A stretch of DNA of 64,000 bases, taken from positions 186,001-250,000 of the forward strand of contig JAOTON010002087.1 in NCBI GenBank assembly GCA_034440635.1, read 5' to 3'. This document shows positions 11,591 to 25,233 of the stretch, piece by piece (position 1 is the first letter of the stretch; every line of letters begins with the position of its first letter). The notes under the pieces were generated by a model. The model was not told where the DNA came from, did no database searches, and saw nothing but the letters and a program-made list of their open reading frames with translations. The stretch comes from Lepas anatifera. Taxonomy: Eukaryota > Arthropoda > Thecostraca > Lepadidae. The position numbers and the translations under genes were made by a program.

Positions 11591-14242
11591 GACATCTGGC
11601 CGAGTTTAAAACTTCCCTGAATAGTTTTCTCAAGCTGAATGTTTTGGACAAACTAATGTAATTCTTGTATTTTTGGGGCTTAATAAAAATAAATTGAATA
11701 ATAATACATCATAAAAACATTTTCTACGGCAAAAAATCATCTCTAGAACTTAAAACTTTGATTGATAGAATAGAGCTGAAGAGCAGGTTACAACCTATTA
11801 TTGATATTGTTAACAAATTTGAATAATTGTTGAGTGGCCTCCAAAAATTTAGCTGAAGATAAAGAAACGATTGACGGTACCAGAATCAGGATTTTTCAAA
11901 TATTAAGAAACCACAATAAAAATTTTTGCGACAATGTCCCTTTAAATGTTCTCGCAGCATCAGGGACCGTTTGGTTTGTAAAAAATTAACGCAACTTCAA
12001 TCGGTCTAAACGAGCACTTCACGTTAGACGATACATCGGCAGAAACCCTTATTTTGCAGACTGCCCACGTTCTAGCTCGTCCTGGCATGAAAAAGAATAC
12101 ATATTGATAATAATCAATCCCTCCCAAGCCGCCGAGTGTCTAAGCCCCCGTCAGTTTAGATTTGTTTGTTGTTTTCGATTGTTGAACTAAACGCGCCGCT
12201 TATGCATCAGCTACTGCTACCATATTGGTGCCAAATTGTGTGACGTCACGTTAGCGACAAAGTATTCCTCGTGGATCAACCTTGTAAGTAAAGTAATCTT
12301 GCGGTCAACTAATATAATGAAACTAACACTGTTCTTTGTGCATGCAATTGAAAAAAACAATTGGTTAACGACCGCACGGGTATGGAAGGGCACTCCTGCC
12401 TACAAAGGGTAGTGATGTAAAACATGCATTTTGCAGCATTTCACATTTGGCTGCGTCGCGTATGGTTGTTGCTGTTGATTTAGGCGTAGCGTATGCGCTG
12501 AAACGTTTACGAGTGTGCTTACTCTACCACGTTGGGTGGATTCCATTCGTTTAGGCTGTAACCCAGTTGGGCATAAGGGGTTATGTAACCCAGTTGGGCA
12601 TATGGAGCATCGACTGCACCGGATTATAACTGGCCCAATCCGGTAATTCTGCGCAGTGGTGGCAAGACACAGGTCATTCAAACGCATAAAGAAAAGACAC
12701 GTTGCAGGAACGTTTATTTCATTTTTCTGAGGTAACCAATGAAAGCACTCTATTCACGAAGCAAACGTTATACCAACGTTGCAGCACTAAATGTCCAGCG
12801 AACCTGAGTAAACCGCTACAAGAGAGCTTTCTCCTCATTTGCGAGCCATCACAAGAGCGTTTGGGCCTCATTTGCGATACGTCAGGTTTCCGCACACCTG
12901 GCATGAGGTGACATATTCGCATTTAAAAAGCAAGCACCGGTCCCGCCGGTGAAATCGGCGAACACTCGGTGTCACGTCGTATGCTATTATGTCTGTTAAA
13001 ATTCATCTGTTAACTTTACATCCCTTGCGCTTGCGAAAGCCTTGACCGCACGCGCACTCTAAGTTGGATGGTTGTTTCAGCTCGCTCAGCCTGCTCTTGC
13101 ACCTGTTGCCCGCCCCGCTAGTGTCCTGAGAATGTAGATGATGCAACCGTGTGGCGACAGCTTAAGGGAGCGCAGACACGCCGCCAGGATCAGCCGACCG
13201 ATCCCAACCATGATGCCTGTCCTCCTGGGTGGTCGTCTCGTGCGATCAGCAGGAGCGTTGAACTTGCGCTGGTCGTTGAGCCACAAGATGGTGGCTTTGG
13301 AAGCGGAGGAAAATGATTATTGTCGCAGCTAACACTGGAAGTACGGCAGGTTATGTGCGACTTCAATCTTGCTGCGAGCGTAAATAACTTGCACTTCGTT
13401 GCGGCAGTAGCTCTGATGTAGTAAATCGTGTTTTTTCTTCTTCGAATCTGTAACTTCAGCTGCTCCTGAGTACACCCCCAATCGTCCGAGGTCTCGAAGG
13501 ATGATAAGCTCTCTCAGGTGCACGTGGTCCTAAACGGAACGCTGAGGACGACTCACTTCGGGCGATCTCACGATGATCACGACTGAGGGGTGAGGTGACG
13601 GTCACAGCTTATGACCGATGCTGGCTTGAATCTGCTATCACTCAGTTGTTCGGTGCCTCTTCAATAACTGCCTGATAAATGGGCTACGTTCCTCACAGAA
13701 GAAAACCGAAACAAGATAGGAACACACAACAGAATCCCATCAGGTACTTGAACATTTTGTCAGGTTTCGTGCCACTTCGAGGAGCTGAGACGTCCGCAAT
13801 ATCGCACCCAGCGTGGTAAACAGGTGACAAGCTGGTTTTCTTCCACATGAAGCAATAACTAAATGAGGATCCGAAGCGCTGCTAGGGGAAGACACTCCAG
13901 GAATGGAAAACGAGACTAGATGAGCAGTCTGCGGCTGGCCATCCGCTGCTGCCGCCCCCTGCTGTACAACTGATAAGCACGTGCCACGGCGGTGTTACCG
14001 GTGAGGCGGTGCCGGCGACTCTGCACTGGTCTCGCTCGGCGGGGGAGTACAACCCGTGCCAGGGAGAAGCCAGGTCGGCGGGAGGCAGTTGGCTTCGGAC
14101 GCACACTGCGGGTGGCGGGCGACCTCCTTCAGAGAGAACCTCAGCTGAGTGATATTCTGGGCGGTCGTGAGCTACGCGTGAGGCGTCTGGACGTGCCTGT
14201 GAATCGCCACCCACCGTCGGTGGTGCGCTGGGAGTTAAGTAC
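11591..14242. other. Unassigned region, GC-richer from about 13.0 to 14.2 kb
   Basis: The part from 13.0 kb is less AT-rich and holds several overlapping medium-length frames on both strands. On the minus strand, about 13310-13120 has an acceptor-like TTCCAAAG followed by an open frame (TILWLNDQRKFNAPADRTRR and onward). Minus 14104-13916 is also open and Arg-rich. These could be exons of an unknown gene or chance frames in GC-rich DNA. I recognise no domain. 12.0-12.9 kb holds nothing I can name. Confidence 0.3.
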
Positions 14243-14672
14243 TTAAAGGAATGTAGCACCTTCACAACGTGATTTTAACTGACATAGCCAAGTTGTAAAG
14301 GAAGTCAGAAAACCCGGTACTCCATATTTCATTTGTCTTGGAACTCGATATTTCCGTAGAAAAAAGATGAAACCTACCTGACACGAGCCCCCCATCAGCC
14401 CGTCGCCGGGCGGCCATTGTTGTGAGCTACTGGTGCGACGACATATGCTGACGTCACGATGAGCAACAGCCAATCAAAGCCCTTGAAGGGTTTCAAGTAT
14501 GGTAGTGGTTGCCAGATCGTGACATCATCCACAGGCTGATATTTATCTCTTTTTCTAGAGGAGTATTTTTAAAACAAAATATTGAGCCTATTGTACACAG
14601 TGACGGATCCAAGGGGGGCCCAGGGGGCCCGGGCCCCCCCTTAGCTCCAAAGCGCCCCAGTAAAGCTCAGCT

Positions 14673-14701
14673 CATATCGGGCGCCGAAGGCGCCCGATAT
14701 G
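14673..14701. other. Perfect GC-rich palindrome (hairpin)
   Basis: A 13-bp stem CATATCGGGCGCC closes on a GAA loop and pairs with GGCGCCCGATATG. It lies 75 bp inside the left end of the 6.8-kb element. Subterminal hairpins are known in several transposon groups. A similar GAA-loop hairpin occurs inside the MITE at 53062-53338. Confidence 0.9.
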
Positions 14702-14879
14702 ACCGGCGCGCCTATACCCATTTCGTACGCCAAGGTGGTAGATACCACTTATTCCACTTGAATAAACACATACTCCTTAAAACCATGGCAAAGCGCCCCT
14801 GCCCAAACACTAGACGCCTTTACTGGTCTTTTGCGCCCCAGTAAAATGTTGAAGATGAAATTTAGAAAGCTAACAAAAA

Positions 14880-17800
14880 CGCCCCAGCAAAGAAAAGGCG
14901 CCACTAGATAGCAAGATTGCGCCATGGGGAACTAATGCACCCCTGAGTAGCCTAGGCGCCCCCTGGATGAAGCGCCCCTGGGTAGCCTAGGCGCCCCCCT
15001 GGATGAAGCGCCACACGGATACCATATGCGCCCTTGGCTAGGAAAGGCGCCCCTGGGCAGCAAAGGCAAATCTTGGTAACATAGGTGAACTGGACAGCAT
15101 AAGCGCCCTTTAGATAGAAATAGGCGCTTTAGGAAAATAAAATGCTCACCTTCGGTAGAAAAAGGCGCCCTTTGATAGCCTAGGCGCCCACTGGAAAAAG
15201 CGCCCTAAGGATGTCATATGCACCCTTGGATAGCAAAGGCGCCCCTGGACAGCAAAGGCGCCCCTGGGTAGCAAAGGCGCCCCCTAGGAAGGAACCCCTT
15301 CGATAGAAACCCGCCTTTGGATAGCCTAGGCACCCCCTGGATGAAGCGAACTACGGATATCATATGCGCCCTTGGCTAGGAAAGGCGCCCCTGGGCAGCA
15401 AAGGCAAATCTTGGTAACATAGGTACCCCGGACAGCATAAGCGCCCCTTAGATAGAAGTAGGCGCTTTAGGAAAATAAAATGCTCACCTTGGGTAGAAAA
15501 AGGCGCCCTTTGATAGCCTAGGCGCCCACTGGAAAAAGCGCCCTACGGATGTCATATGCACCCTTGGATAGCAAAGGCGCCCCTGGACAGCAAAGACAAC
15601 CCTAAGTGCTGTGGGCAGCAAAGGCGCCCCTGGGTAGCAAAGGCGCCCCTAGGAAGGCACCCCTTCGATAGAAAAACCGCCTTTAGATAGCCTAGGCGCC
15701 CCCTGGATGAAGCGCCACACGGATACTATATGCGCCCTTGGCTAGGAAAGGCGCCCCTGGGCAGTAAAGGCAAATATTGGTAACATAAGTGCCCTGGGCA
15801 GCATAAGCGCCACTTAGATAGAAATGGGCGCTTTAGGAAAATAAAATGCTCACCTTGGGTAGAAAAGGCGCCCTTTGATAGCCTAGGCGCCCACTGGAAA
15901 AAGCGCCTACGGATATCATATGCACCCTTGGATAGCAAAGGCGCCCCTGGACAGCAAATACAACCCTGGATAACACAAGTGCCGTGGACAGCAAAGGCGC
16001 CCCTGGGTAGCAAAGGCGCCCCTAGGAAGGCACTCCTTCGATAGAAAAGCCGCCTTTGGATAGCCTAGACGCCCCCTGGATAAACTAGGAGCCCGAGAAG
16101 GAAAACGAGCGCCCCACTGGGAAGTACAGGCGCCCTCTGTATAACATAGATGTCCCTTATCCACCTTCAGCTGCCCTGCATTGGAGCAGCGCCCACCAAG
16201 AGCAAAGGCGCCCCTGGAAAAAAACCGCCTCCTGGTATCAAAGGCGCTCCTAGATAACATATGCACCCCTTAGATAGGAATAGGCGCTCCAGGAAAGCAA
16301 AATGCGCCCCTTGGTTAAGAAAGGTGCCCTTGGATAGCAAAGGCGTCCCTGGACAGCAAAGGCAAATCTGGGAAACATAGGTGCCCTGGACAGAATAGGA
16401 GCCCCTTAGATAGAAATAGGCACTTCAGGAAAATAAATGCAACCCTTGGATAGAAAAAGTGCCCTTTGATAGTCCAGGCGCCCACTGGATAAAGCGCCGA
16501 CGGATATCATATGCACTTTTAGATAGCAAAGGCGTCACTGGACAGCAAAGACAACCCTGGATAACACAAGTGCTTTGGACAGCAAAGGCGCCCCTGGATA
16601 GCAAAGGCGCCCCTAGGAAGGCACCACTTCGAAAGCAAAGGCGCTTTTGGATAGCCTATGCGCTCCCTAGATAAACTAGGTGCCTGAGAAGGAAAATGAG
16701 CGCCCCATTGGAAAGTACAGGCTCCCCCTGTATAACATAGATGTCCCTTATCCATCTTCAGCTACCCTGGATTGGAGCAGCGCCCCTCAAGAGCAAAGGC
16801 GCCGCTGGACAAAAAGGCGTCTCCGTATATCAAGGGCACTCCTAGATAATATATGCACTCCTTACATAGAAATAGGCACTTCAGGGAAGTGAAAGGCGGC
16901 CTTTGGTTAGGACGGCGCCCTTGGACAGCCTAGGCGCCCTCTGCATAAAGCGCCCTACAGATATCATATGCGCCCTTGGATAGCAAAGGCGCCCCTGGAC
17001 AGCAAAGTTAACCCTTCTTGAAATAGATGATCTGGACAGCATAGGCGGCCATGGATAAACTAGGCGCCTGAGAAAGAAAACAAGCGCCTCACCTGAGAGT
17101 ACAGGCGCCCCCAGGATATCATAGGTGTCCCTTTCCATCTTCAGCTGCCCTACTGTCTATGGTTTGGCACACCTTTCTGACAGTCGCGCGCTCTGTTACA
17201 GGGCTCGAGCGCTCAATTTGAGCATTGACTGCCTTTAACCACATTTCATTAACCTATAACTGAAGGCTTAGTGCTCCATCGCTGCAACCGGGTGCCTTTT
17301 TCAGTATGTGCGCCCCGTTTCCGAGAACGCTGCCCTCACCAACCAGCAGTCCTCCCCGCTCAGCAGATGAGCGCCTCTTTCTGATAACTAGGCACTTTAT
17401 TTCAGTGTTCGAGCGCCTTATTTCAGAATTTTTATTCTCCATCTATTTTGGGCTCCTACTGGATTGCAGAGGCGCCCCCTCAAGTGCAAAGGCGCACCTG
17501 GATAGAAAAATGCGCCCCATGTTTGCAAAGGCGCTCCAAGATAGCATATGTTCCCCTTAGATGGAAATAAGCACTCCAGGAAAGTAAAATGTTCCCTTTG
17601 GGTAGCAAAGGTGCTCCTTAACAGCGAAGGCAGCCCTAGATAACAAAGGTCCTCTGGACAGCATAGGTGCCCTTGGATAAACTGGTGCCCGGAAGAGAAA
17701 AATAGCGCCTCACCGGAGACAAAAAGCACCCCAGGATAACGTAGGGGCATGTATTTCAATCATGTCTGTGATTGAAAAATACACCTAGACAGCATATGCG

Positions 17801-18610
17801 CCCCTGGATAGAAAGACACCCCTGGGCAGTAACGCCGCCCCTGGAAAGCAATAGTGCGCCCCTGTGGAGAAAAAAACCGCCTCCTGAATAGCCTAGGCAC
17901 CGCCCCCGAAATATCAGATGCCCGTGGATAGAACAGACTGCCTTGAATAAAACAGCGGCCCTGGATAGTAAAGGCGCCCTTTGATAGCATAAGCGTTCCT
18001 TAGCAACAATATGGGCGCTACATGAGCTCAAGGTTCACGTGCACCTAAGCCCAATAATAGAGCAATCAATCGATGCCGAAGCACTCCTTAAAGCACGGGC
18101 GCCAAATTTCCTAAGAAGTAAAGGCGCCTCTGGGTAGCAAAGGCCACCCTCGACAGTGGTGTAGGTATTCCTGAATAACAGCAGCGTCCCTTGATAAGAA
18201 TAGCCCCAAGATGGCACAGGTACCCTGTTGATAGGAAAAGCGCCCCTGAATATCAGAGGCACCCTCTGAATGAGGTGCCCATGGAGAGCATAAGGGCGCC
18301 CTATGCATAGCAAATTGCCGCCCCCTGGATAGCCTAAGCGCCCCTTGCATAGGGTAGGCACCACTGGGTAGTATAGGTTACCTTGAATAAAAATACGCCC
18401 CTCAATACCATGGTGAACCTGGATAAGAAAAAGCTCCCCTTGGGCACTGGGTATCAAAGGCACCCCCGGAACAGCAAAGATGCCCCTGGATAGCTAGGTT
18501 GCGTCCATTGGGGAGCGAAGGCGCCCCTGGGTGGCACAGGTGCCTCATCGAAGCAAAGGCCCCCCCCCCCCCCCAGAGAGCATAGGTGTCCCTGATGAGC
18601 ACAGGTACTC
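14880..18610. repeat. Degenerate 19-bp satellite with higher-order structure
   Basis: Hundreds of imperfect units near GGCGCCCCTGGATAGCAAA, variants ending in CAGCAAA or CAGCATA. Blocks of several hundred bp recur. For example the phrase with ACGGATACCATATGCGCCC and ATCTTGGTAACATAGG appears near 15015, 15350 and 15715, and a block with GAGAAGGAAAA and TTATCCA appears near 16090 and 16690. All reading frames through it are by-products of the repeat. Confidence 0.9.
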
Positions 18611-19735
18611 CTGGACAGCCCCTAAATGGCGTTGCATAATGTTACGATTCTTATTATGACGTATGCTATTATATCAGAGTAAAGGTTATTCAGTGTTTAG
18701 ATCAAGGTTACAGGTCAATTTTAAAGGTCACTGGCCTTGATGATCAAGGCTTGATCAAAGGTCATTGGTAAGCTTGGGCACAGCGCTAGTTATAGCGTAA
18801 ATAAGGCATAATATGTTGGGTTGTGCTGTAATAGGTCAATGACCTTGAAGGACCTTGACCCCAAAAATTGCAGACATTGTTTAGAGCCTTCCCTTTTGGC
18901 CTCAGCCCTGTTCTAGAGTATTCGAGCCCCGTTCCGGCCCGTTGGGGGGGTGCTTGAACACCCCCTCGAGGTCTCCCAGTGGCACGAAAAAACGTCGGCG
19001 CGAAGCGACACAGTACTTGTCACACCTTATCATTCATCAATTCCGCAACTTTCCCTCAAAATTTAAGGTTGCGTCATCTCAGGTCAGGTCACCAGTGCAG
19101 GTCAAGTGACCTCACCCCAAAAAATGTTTAAGTTGGCGTAAGTAAGAAAAGGGTGAATCTATCGAATTCAAACTTGTACCATATAATGGGCCCAAAAAGT
19201 ACTAATACATTTATTGCGGGATTTTTCCCATCGATGGCCTAGGGACAGGTACGAATCATGACCTCTCCATTGAAAATGCATGGGATAAAACGGAAATTTG
19301 CCGAAAAATTGCTCTATGTCTGCAGATGCCGCTTGGAATACCTTCGGATTCCCCAAATCATGGCATCCTAGGCCTCTTTATCGGTTCATGTTGCAAGTTT
19401 AGACATGTTACCTCTGAGAGTTCATCTGGGGCTTCCTAAGTAGGTTTTAAGACTTAGGTTTATTGCTTTGCAGGAAATATTGATAAAACCCGTATTTTGA
19501 TACCATTGTTTATTGCTATTGTGAGTTGATTCATATGCATACTGACTATGCTAGGCTAGATGACGACCTTGACCTAGCCTTAGGTCAGGTCATTTTTATG
19601 TTTTGACCTAGTATAGTCATATTATGCATTATTTGATGATTCGCCGTAACGAGAGGAAGCGAAGTGTGCCTAAAAATGATTCTAGCTCAACTCTGGCAGA
19701 TGCTAGAGTATATACACAGAGACATGTTGTAAGCT
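18611..19735. repeat. AGGTCA-rich segment inside the 6.8-kb element
   Basis: Contains many AGGTCA/TGACCT half-sites (near 18711, 18738, 18770, 18832, 19080-19115, 19565-19610). The first part aligns in order with the middle of copy D (57485-57700) and the last with copy G (61490-61575). Near 18938-18962 a GGGGGTG/CACCCCC stem forms a small hairpin. No clean TTAA ends, so it is a captured or decayed fragment. Confidence 0.65.
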
Positions 19736-19739
19736 TTGT

Positions 19740-20480
19740 CTCGGGGGAGGGGCCCTAGCGCTGATCGCGGGAAAAATCCCCAATGGCCCCCAGGGGCCCT
19801 CAGGGAGTCAGGAAATCTGGCGTGGGTGGAATCCGGTAGGCGAGATTTTGGGTCTCCAAAATCAGCTGAGGGGTCCGTGCCAGTTAAGGGGGCCCCAGAT
19901 AAGGGCCCCCGACGAGCTCATTTGACCTCAGCGCCAACACAGGATTCTCAAGACCAGCGTGGGGTGCCTACCTATTTAAACGGTTTCTAAATAAGCTCAG
20001 GAACCCAAAACTAACCCAGGGGTCCAATTTTCAACTCATGGGGCCCAGACACTCTGAGGGGAACCTGCAGAAGCTCAGAAGGCCCATAAAACTAATAGGG
20101 CCAGACTAGCTGGGTGCCTCGACGAACTAGTGCCCAGATACGCACAACGGGCCCCAAACAAGCTGAAGGGATCTATATTAGTTAAACGAAAACAATACCA
20201 ACCCAGGGGACCCTGACCAGCTTAAGGGACACTAATCCAGCTTGGGGCTCAGAGCTCAGAGCTCCAGCTTTTAGCTCAGAGGGCCCAGGACCGGTTGAGG
20301 GGGCCCTATATCAATAAAAGGGCCCAAAAAGCTGGCTTCAGCGGCGACATATAGGTTTCAAGTTCAGTGTGAGAGCCTGGTTAACTAAAGCGGTCCCAGA
20401 TCAGCTGAGGGGACTCGATATAAACTCATCGAAGTCAACGAAAACTCAGGGGCCCAGGCCCGCAAAGGTTCTGCGGCCTA
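19740..20480. repeat. Degenerate satellite, GGGGCCCAGATCAGCTGAG-like
   Basis: Imperfect units of about 20-28 bp built on GGGGCCC plus CAGATCAGCT. The unit is clearly related to the one filling 27.1-30.9 kb, although the two arrays lie in different elements. Confidence 0.8.
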
Positions 20481-20809
20481 TGAGGCTCAGGTTAGCGTCA
20501 ATTGGGTATTTCAGTACTGAGCCGTTAGCCAGGACAACTGTGATAAGTGGAGGTGGTGGATACGACACCTCAGTTTTTACCATGACCGAATATAACTGTA
20601 TTATTTGCTCATCGTGCTTCAGTTAGTGTCAGTGGGTGCTTTCAGCATTTTCTACCACGGTACCAGTCGTTAGCTGGCCCGAAATATGCTTGATGGTAAA
20701 CGTGAACATGTCCTCACTGAGAGGAAGCTTTCATGAAATTAAGCATTTACAAATCCTTTTTAAACGCGTTCTTCATTGACACTGGCCGCCTTTTGGGTGT
20801 TAAATTGGC

Positions 20810-21338
20810 CAGTGGCGGATCCAAGGGGGAGGGGAAAAAAGGCATTCCCCAAACGAAAAAGTTCGGGGCAAAACTGCGTTTTCGCCCCCAAAGCGATCGA
20901 CCTCCTTTTTCCCTTACTCCTTCTTAGTTTATAAGCAAGATTTTGGTGTTCCAACTCTCAACTTCAAACAGAACATAGGTTGATAAGATGTTCCCTGGCC
21001 TGTCCCCTCGAATCCGGAAATGTAAAAAACACTGAAGATTATATATTCGGGCACAGCCCTTCATCAGAATCATGGAGTAAATATCAATAATTCTCAGTTA
21101 TAGTATAGCCAGACCTCCATAGTATAGCAAGTCATAGTATAGCCAGCCTTGGATAGGAAGAAGTATCTCGAGCCCATATTTTTCACCCCGTGAAGTTTTT
21201 TTTGGCTTTTCGCCTCAAATACCCAAAATTCTACGGGCAAGTGATATTGGTAGCGCAGCTTTTTACTGCGTGACTTTTTTTTTTTGCTTTTCGACTTTGG
21301 TTTGCTCCTCCCAAACCGACCGGCTAGATCCGCCACTG
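20810..21338. mobile_element. Nested 529-bp hAT-like MITE with perfect 8-bp duplication
   Basis: Left end CAGTGGCGGATCCAAGGG and right end, reverse complemented, CAGTGGCGGATCTAGCCGG. AAATTGGC flanks both sides (20802-20809 and 21339-21346). It lies inside the 6.8-kb element and so inserted later. Its right end matches the left end of the element at 33080-34171. No coding capacity. Confidence 0.88.
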
Positions 21339-21565
21339 AAATTGGCGCCCCTCAGGTTCGGCGCCCCCAGGTTCGGCGCCCTCCGAGCCTGGGCCCCCCT
21401 TAACGAAATCCTAGATCCGTCACTGATTGTACATTTTTCAGAGAAATCATGAGTGGTTTCATTATTCTTGGCTAAAAGTATGCCTAATTTCACTAAATTC
21501 CAGGAATCAACCAAGGTGCCACATTTCCTTTAACTCGCTATTATTGTGTAGTTGGCATTTGGAGC

Positions 21566-22348
<783 letters not shown>

Positions 22349-22580
22349 ACTTTGAATTGAAGCCCTTGAAGCCTGTTGAATATGGTAGTAGTTGCCAGAT
22401 CATGACGTCATGCACAGGCAGATAGTGATTTTTCACTCTTGAGGGGAATTTTAGAAATCAAAATATTGAGCTCATTGTACATTTTTCAGAAAAATAATGG
22501 ACTTTTTCATGATTTTCGGCTAAAATATCCCTAATTACACTAAATATCTGGATTCGACCAAGGTGCCACATTCCCTTTAA
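22349..22580 (+). mobile_element. TTAA-type MITE, copy 2, left end lost at the (GA)n
   Basis: Aligns with the right half of copies 1 and 3: AATATGGTAGTAGTTGCCAG, ATGACGTCATGCACAGG, TATTGAGCTCATTGTACA, and the end GGTGCCACATTCCCTTTAA. It carries an uninterrupted ATTGTACA at the site where copy 1 has the 6.8-kb insertion. Confidence 0.85.
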
Positions 22581-24037
22581 AGGGAGATAAGCGGAAAAAA
22601 TTATTATGGTTTCTTGCTATTTGAAAAATCTTAATTACGAAACTATCAATTATTTTGTATCTTCGGCAAAAATTGTTTCGACCATTTAACTATTATTGAA
22701 ATATGTTAACGATAGCGATAAAAGGCTGGAACCTGCTCTTCATCTAGTTTTCAAAAGCTACCTTAAGTGTTGTTAGGTCCGATGTACCCAACAAGTGTTG
22801 AAAGTATTTTTGTAATAAAACGTTTGTTCTCCTGTATTCTTATTTGAATTAATTTGACATAGCCCATTAAAACTGCGAAATGAATCAGTTTGCCCTAAAA
22901 GTGGAGCATAAAATAAATACTCAAGTCTTCAATCTTTCGTAGTGTAATTCCCGGGCTTCTGACTGGTCAATTTTTATTTCTTTTAAGTCCTTCATCTCTG
23001 TTTCAAAGAGTTTTGAAATTTAGCTTTTTAAATAAGTTTTGTTTGCTATAGTTTCAAAGTTTTATATCACTGTTTAGGACAGATATGACCTAATTCTTAG
23101 ATAAATTGATGGTCATAGCCGATACTATGTCATTTAAACGATAGTGAGAATTCTCGATAAGTCGTCTATAAATGTTTACTTTGAGAGCGATTTTAAGGGA
23201 CTTGGGGGCCGAATTCGCAAAAATGAGGAAAATAGTTCTGAAACAACTTATGGTGACCTTTTGGTCTAGCCAATAATTTTTTCGCGTATCTCCTTTTAAC
23301 TTCGATTGCTAGTTCAGCTTCATCTCAGACGCGGCTGAGTTGAAATTTATAGGCTGCGATCGCGGACCACACCGGTGACGTCACGCTCCACGCAGCAGCA
23401 AGCGGTCCGGTCCACCGGGGGGGAGGGGGGGCAATGCTGGTGGTTTGAAACGTTCTGGCACATATCATTCTGTAATTGTTCCTGTGTTTGAACTCTCACC
23501 CTGTTCAAATCAACTGACTATGCGCACTAGATTCACAAAAGAAACAGTACCGGAAGCAGAAGTACACGTTGATAATCACAGGCAAAAATACAAACACGCA
23601 CGTATTGCAGCGCAGTTCTTGTCGGCATTTTCATCCATAGCTACAACAAGCCCCCTAGCAATATTTCATCTGTAATAATCTTTCACGAATAATTTTCTAT
23701 CTCTCATCTAAAGACAGGTGATAATATGCAGATCATTGATGTACTTTCCCGTACACCGGGGTCACTAATACCTGCTACAATCGTGAAGGTTTATTAATAT
23801 GCGTCATTAAGTATTTGGCATCGTTTTGGTCTCGTTCAAAATCCAGCAAGCACCGAACGCACTTCTCAAAATGGGCGTGGGCAGCCATTGGAGCGTCTCC
23901 GAATGATTATACTGAACTGACAGAAAAACACCAAGCTTGAACTCCTCAGCTCACATTCTAATTATAGTTTAAGACTGTGTTTTTATATGTTTATCTTCAA
24001 CTTTTAAATGGAACATTTATATTTTAAACAGCATGTT
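22581..24037. other. Unassigned DNA
   Basis: AT-rich, with no gene recognised. A short GC-rich patch lies at 23330-23430 (GCGGACC, TGACGTCACG and a G-run). TGACGTCA is a CRE-like palindrome, but I cannot tie it to a gene. Confidence 0.35.
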
Positions 24038-24306
24038 CTAGACTGCAAAGGCGATACCAGGATATGGTGCAATGGCAGGCTCAGCCAGTGACTGTGCTAT
24101 TCCTGTGCGTCGTGGGGATGGCAGCGGGACCTCCCTCCTCCCGCTCACTACCCATGGGGCACTGGTGAAGCCGGCTGGTCTCAGTACCGTCCTGCAACCG
24201 GGAAGAACGCACATCCACTCGTTGACTGCCTCAAAGTGATGAAATAAGATCAGCTCTGGAAACGCACGCTGGATGCAGCGTGTCATCAAATATTGCGGGC
24301 CTGGCC
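24038..24306 (-). other. Open frame without recognised homology
   Basis: A frame open for about 80 codons on the minus strand (including FPELILFHHFEAVNEWMCV) ends at a stop at 24038. It runs up to the TTAA edge of element E, so its 5' part would be cut by that insertion. No domain recognised. It may be chance or an exon remnant. Confidence 0.2.
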
Positions 24307-25233
24307 TTAACATGTGCACTGGAGGGGGCCTCGGAGGCCCCCACATGTTTTTCTTAGGTGGCCGGAGAACCGCTGGTAGCCAAGAAACCATACTTAGACA
24401 CATTTGATAGAATATAACGGTGCGTCAATTAGTGATGTAATCTTGGACATCGTTCCAATTTTTCACTAATAGGCTTTTAAGGCCAAACCAGCATTTTGAG
24501 ATCATTACAATCGCGCGGTCGGAACAGTTTGCTTGCATTGGAGGCCAAGTGCTGCCACCAAACGCCATATAAACGGGATGATATGACAAGGTCACCTCAC
24601 TTGAAGGTCAAACTCAGGGTTAAGGTTCAAAGATCAAAGTCATATCAGCACTTTCAAGGTAATTGGACCCACTGTCACTACCTCCGGTCAAATGGCGTTA
24701 CCTGGTCTGCCGTATCTTATGCTATGTCTAAGTTAACGTAGCTCAATGTAAAGGTCCAGGTAAAAGGTCATGGGTAAATGTTAATCCTCATATCCGACCC
24801 AACAGTTGCTATAGTGCTAGTTATAGTGTGTGTATATACATTGTAGGTAGTATACCATATTGTGACGGTATAGGTCAATGACCTTGAATGACCTTGATCC
24901 CCAAAATTTAAGAAAGGATCTTTTTGACCCTGCCTTTATCACCATGGTCGGTCTTTCGCATACCCCCGTATTTTTCTCGCATAATTACGGCACTTCCCAA
25001 TAGGTCTCCATCACGCCATTATGTGACATTTATGACCTCGTTTGAACTTGAAGATATTCACCTTAGTTAATGAAAATTGAATATGATGTAGATCTCCGCA
25101 ATCTCCACTCACTCCCACCTGGCGTTTTTCTAAGTCTCTTTATAGTTTCCGAGATCACCGGGGCCTACCAGCCCCCCCCCACGCCCACTCCAGTGCGCGC
25201 CAGTGCCAGACCCCTTTCCAGTGCGCGTGTTCA
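24307..25233 (+). mobile_element. AGGTCA-rich TTAA element, copy E
   Basis: Left TTAA, then CATGTGCACTGGAGGGGGCC. Right CCAGTGCGCGTG, then TTCA (one change from TTAA). The interior has numerous AGGTCA-type sites (24589-24600, 24868-24895) and matches copy D along its length (CAAATGGCGTTACC, TATACCATATTGTGAC, AATAGGTCTCC). No coding frame. Confidence 0.75.

Larger units (their letters stand above)
14598..21425. mobile_element. 6.8-kb hAT-like non-autonomous element with perfect 8-bp duplication
   Basis: Left end CAGTGACGGATCCAAGG and right end, reverse complemented, CAGTGACGGATCTAGG. The 8 bp ATTGTACA lie at 14590-14597 and again at 21426-21433. Uninterrupted relatives of the target (22349-22580 and 39577-40025) carry a single ATTGTACA at this point, an internal empty-site control. 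The interior contains a GC hairpin, about 3.7 kb of 19-bp satellite, an AGGTCA-rich segment, a second satellite and a nested hAT-like element. There is no transposase, so it would have moved only in trans. Confidence 0.85.
14243..21533 (+). mobile_element. TTAA-type MITE, copy 1, split by a 6.8-kb insertion
   Basis: The left end TTAAAGGAATGTAGCACC (14243) and right end GGTGCCACATTTCCTTTAA (to 21533) are inverted repeats flanked by TTAA. The two halves, 14243-14597 and 21426-21533, align in order with the uninterrupted copy 3 (39577-40025, reverse). Termini AGGGAATGTG with TTAA duplications resemble Kolobok or piggyBac-type elements, an assignment by terminus only. The split point coincides with the 8-bp duplication of the inserted hAT-like element. 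Confidence 0.8.

Noticed and set aside
14880..18610. Gly/Ala/Phe-rich repeat frames
   Set aside because: They follow the satellite unit and appear in all frames.
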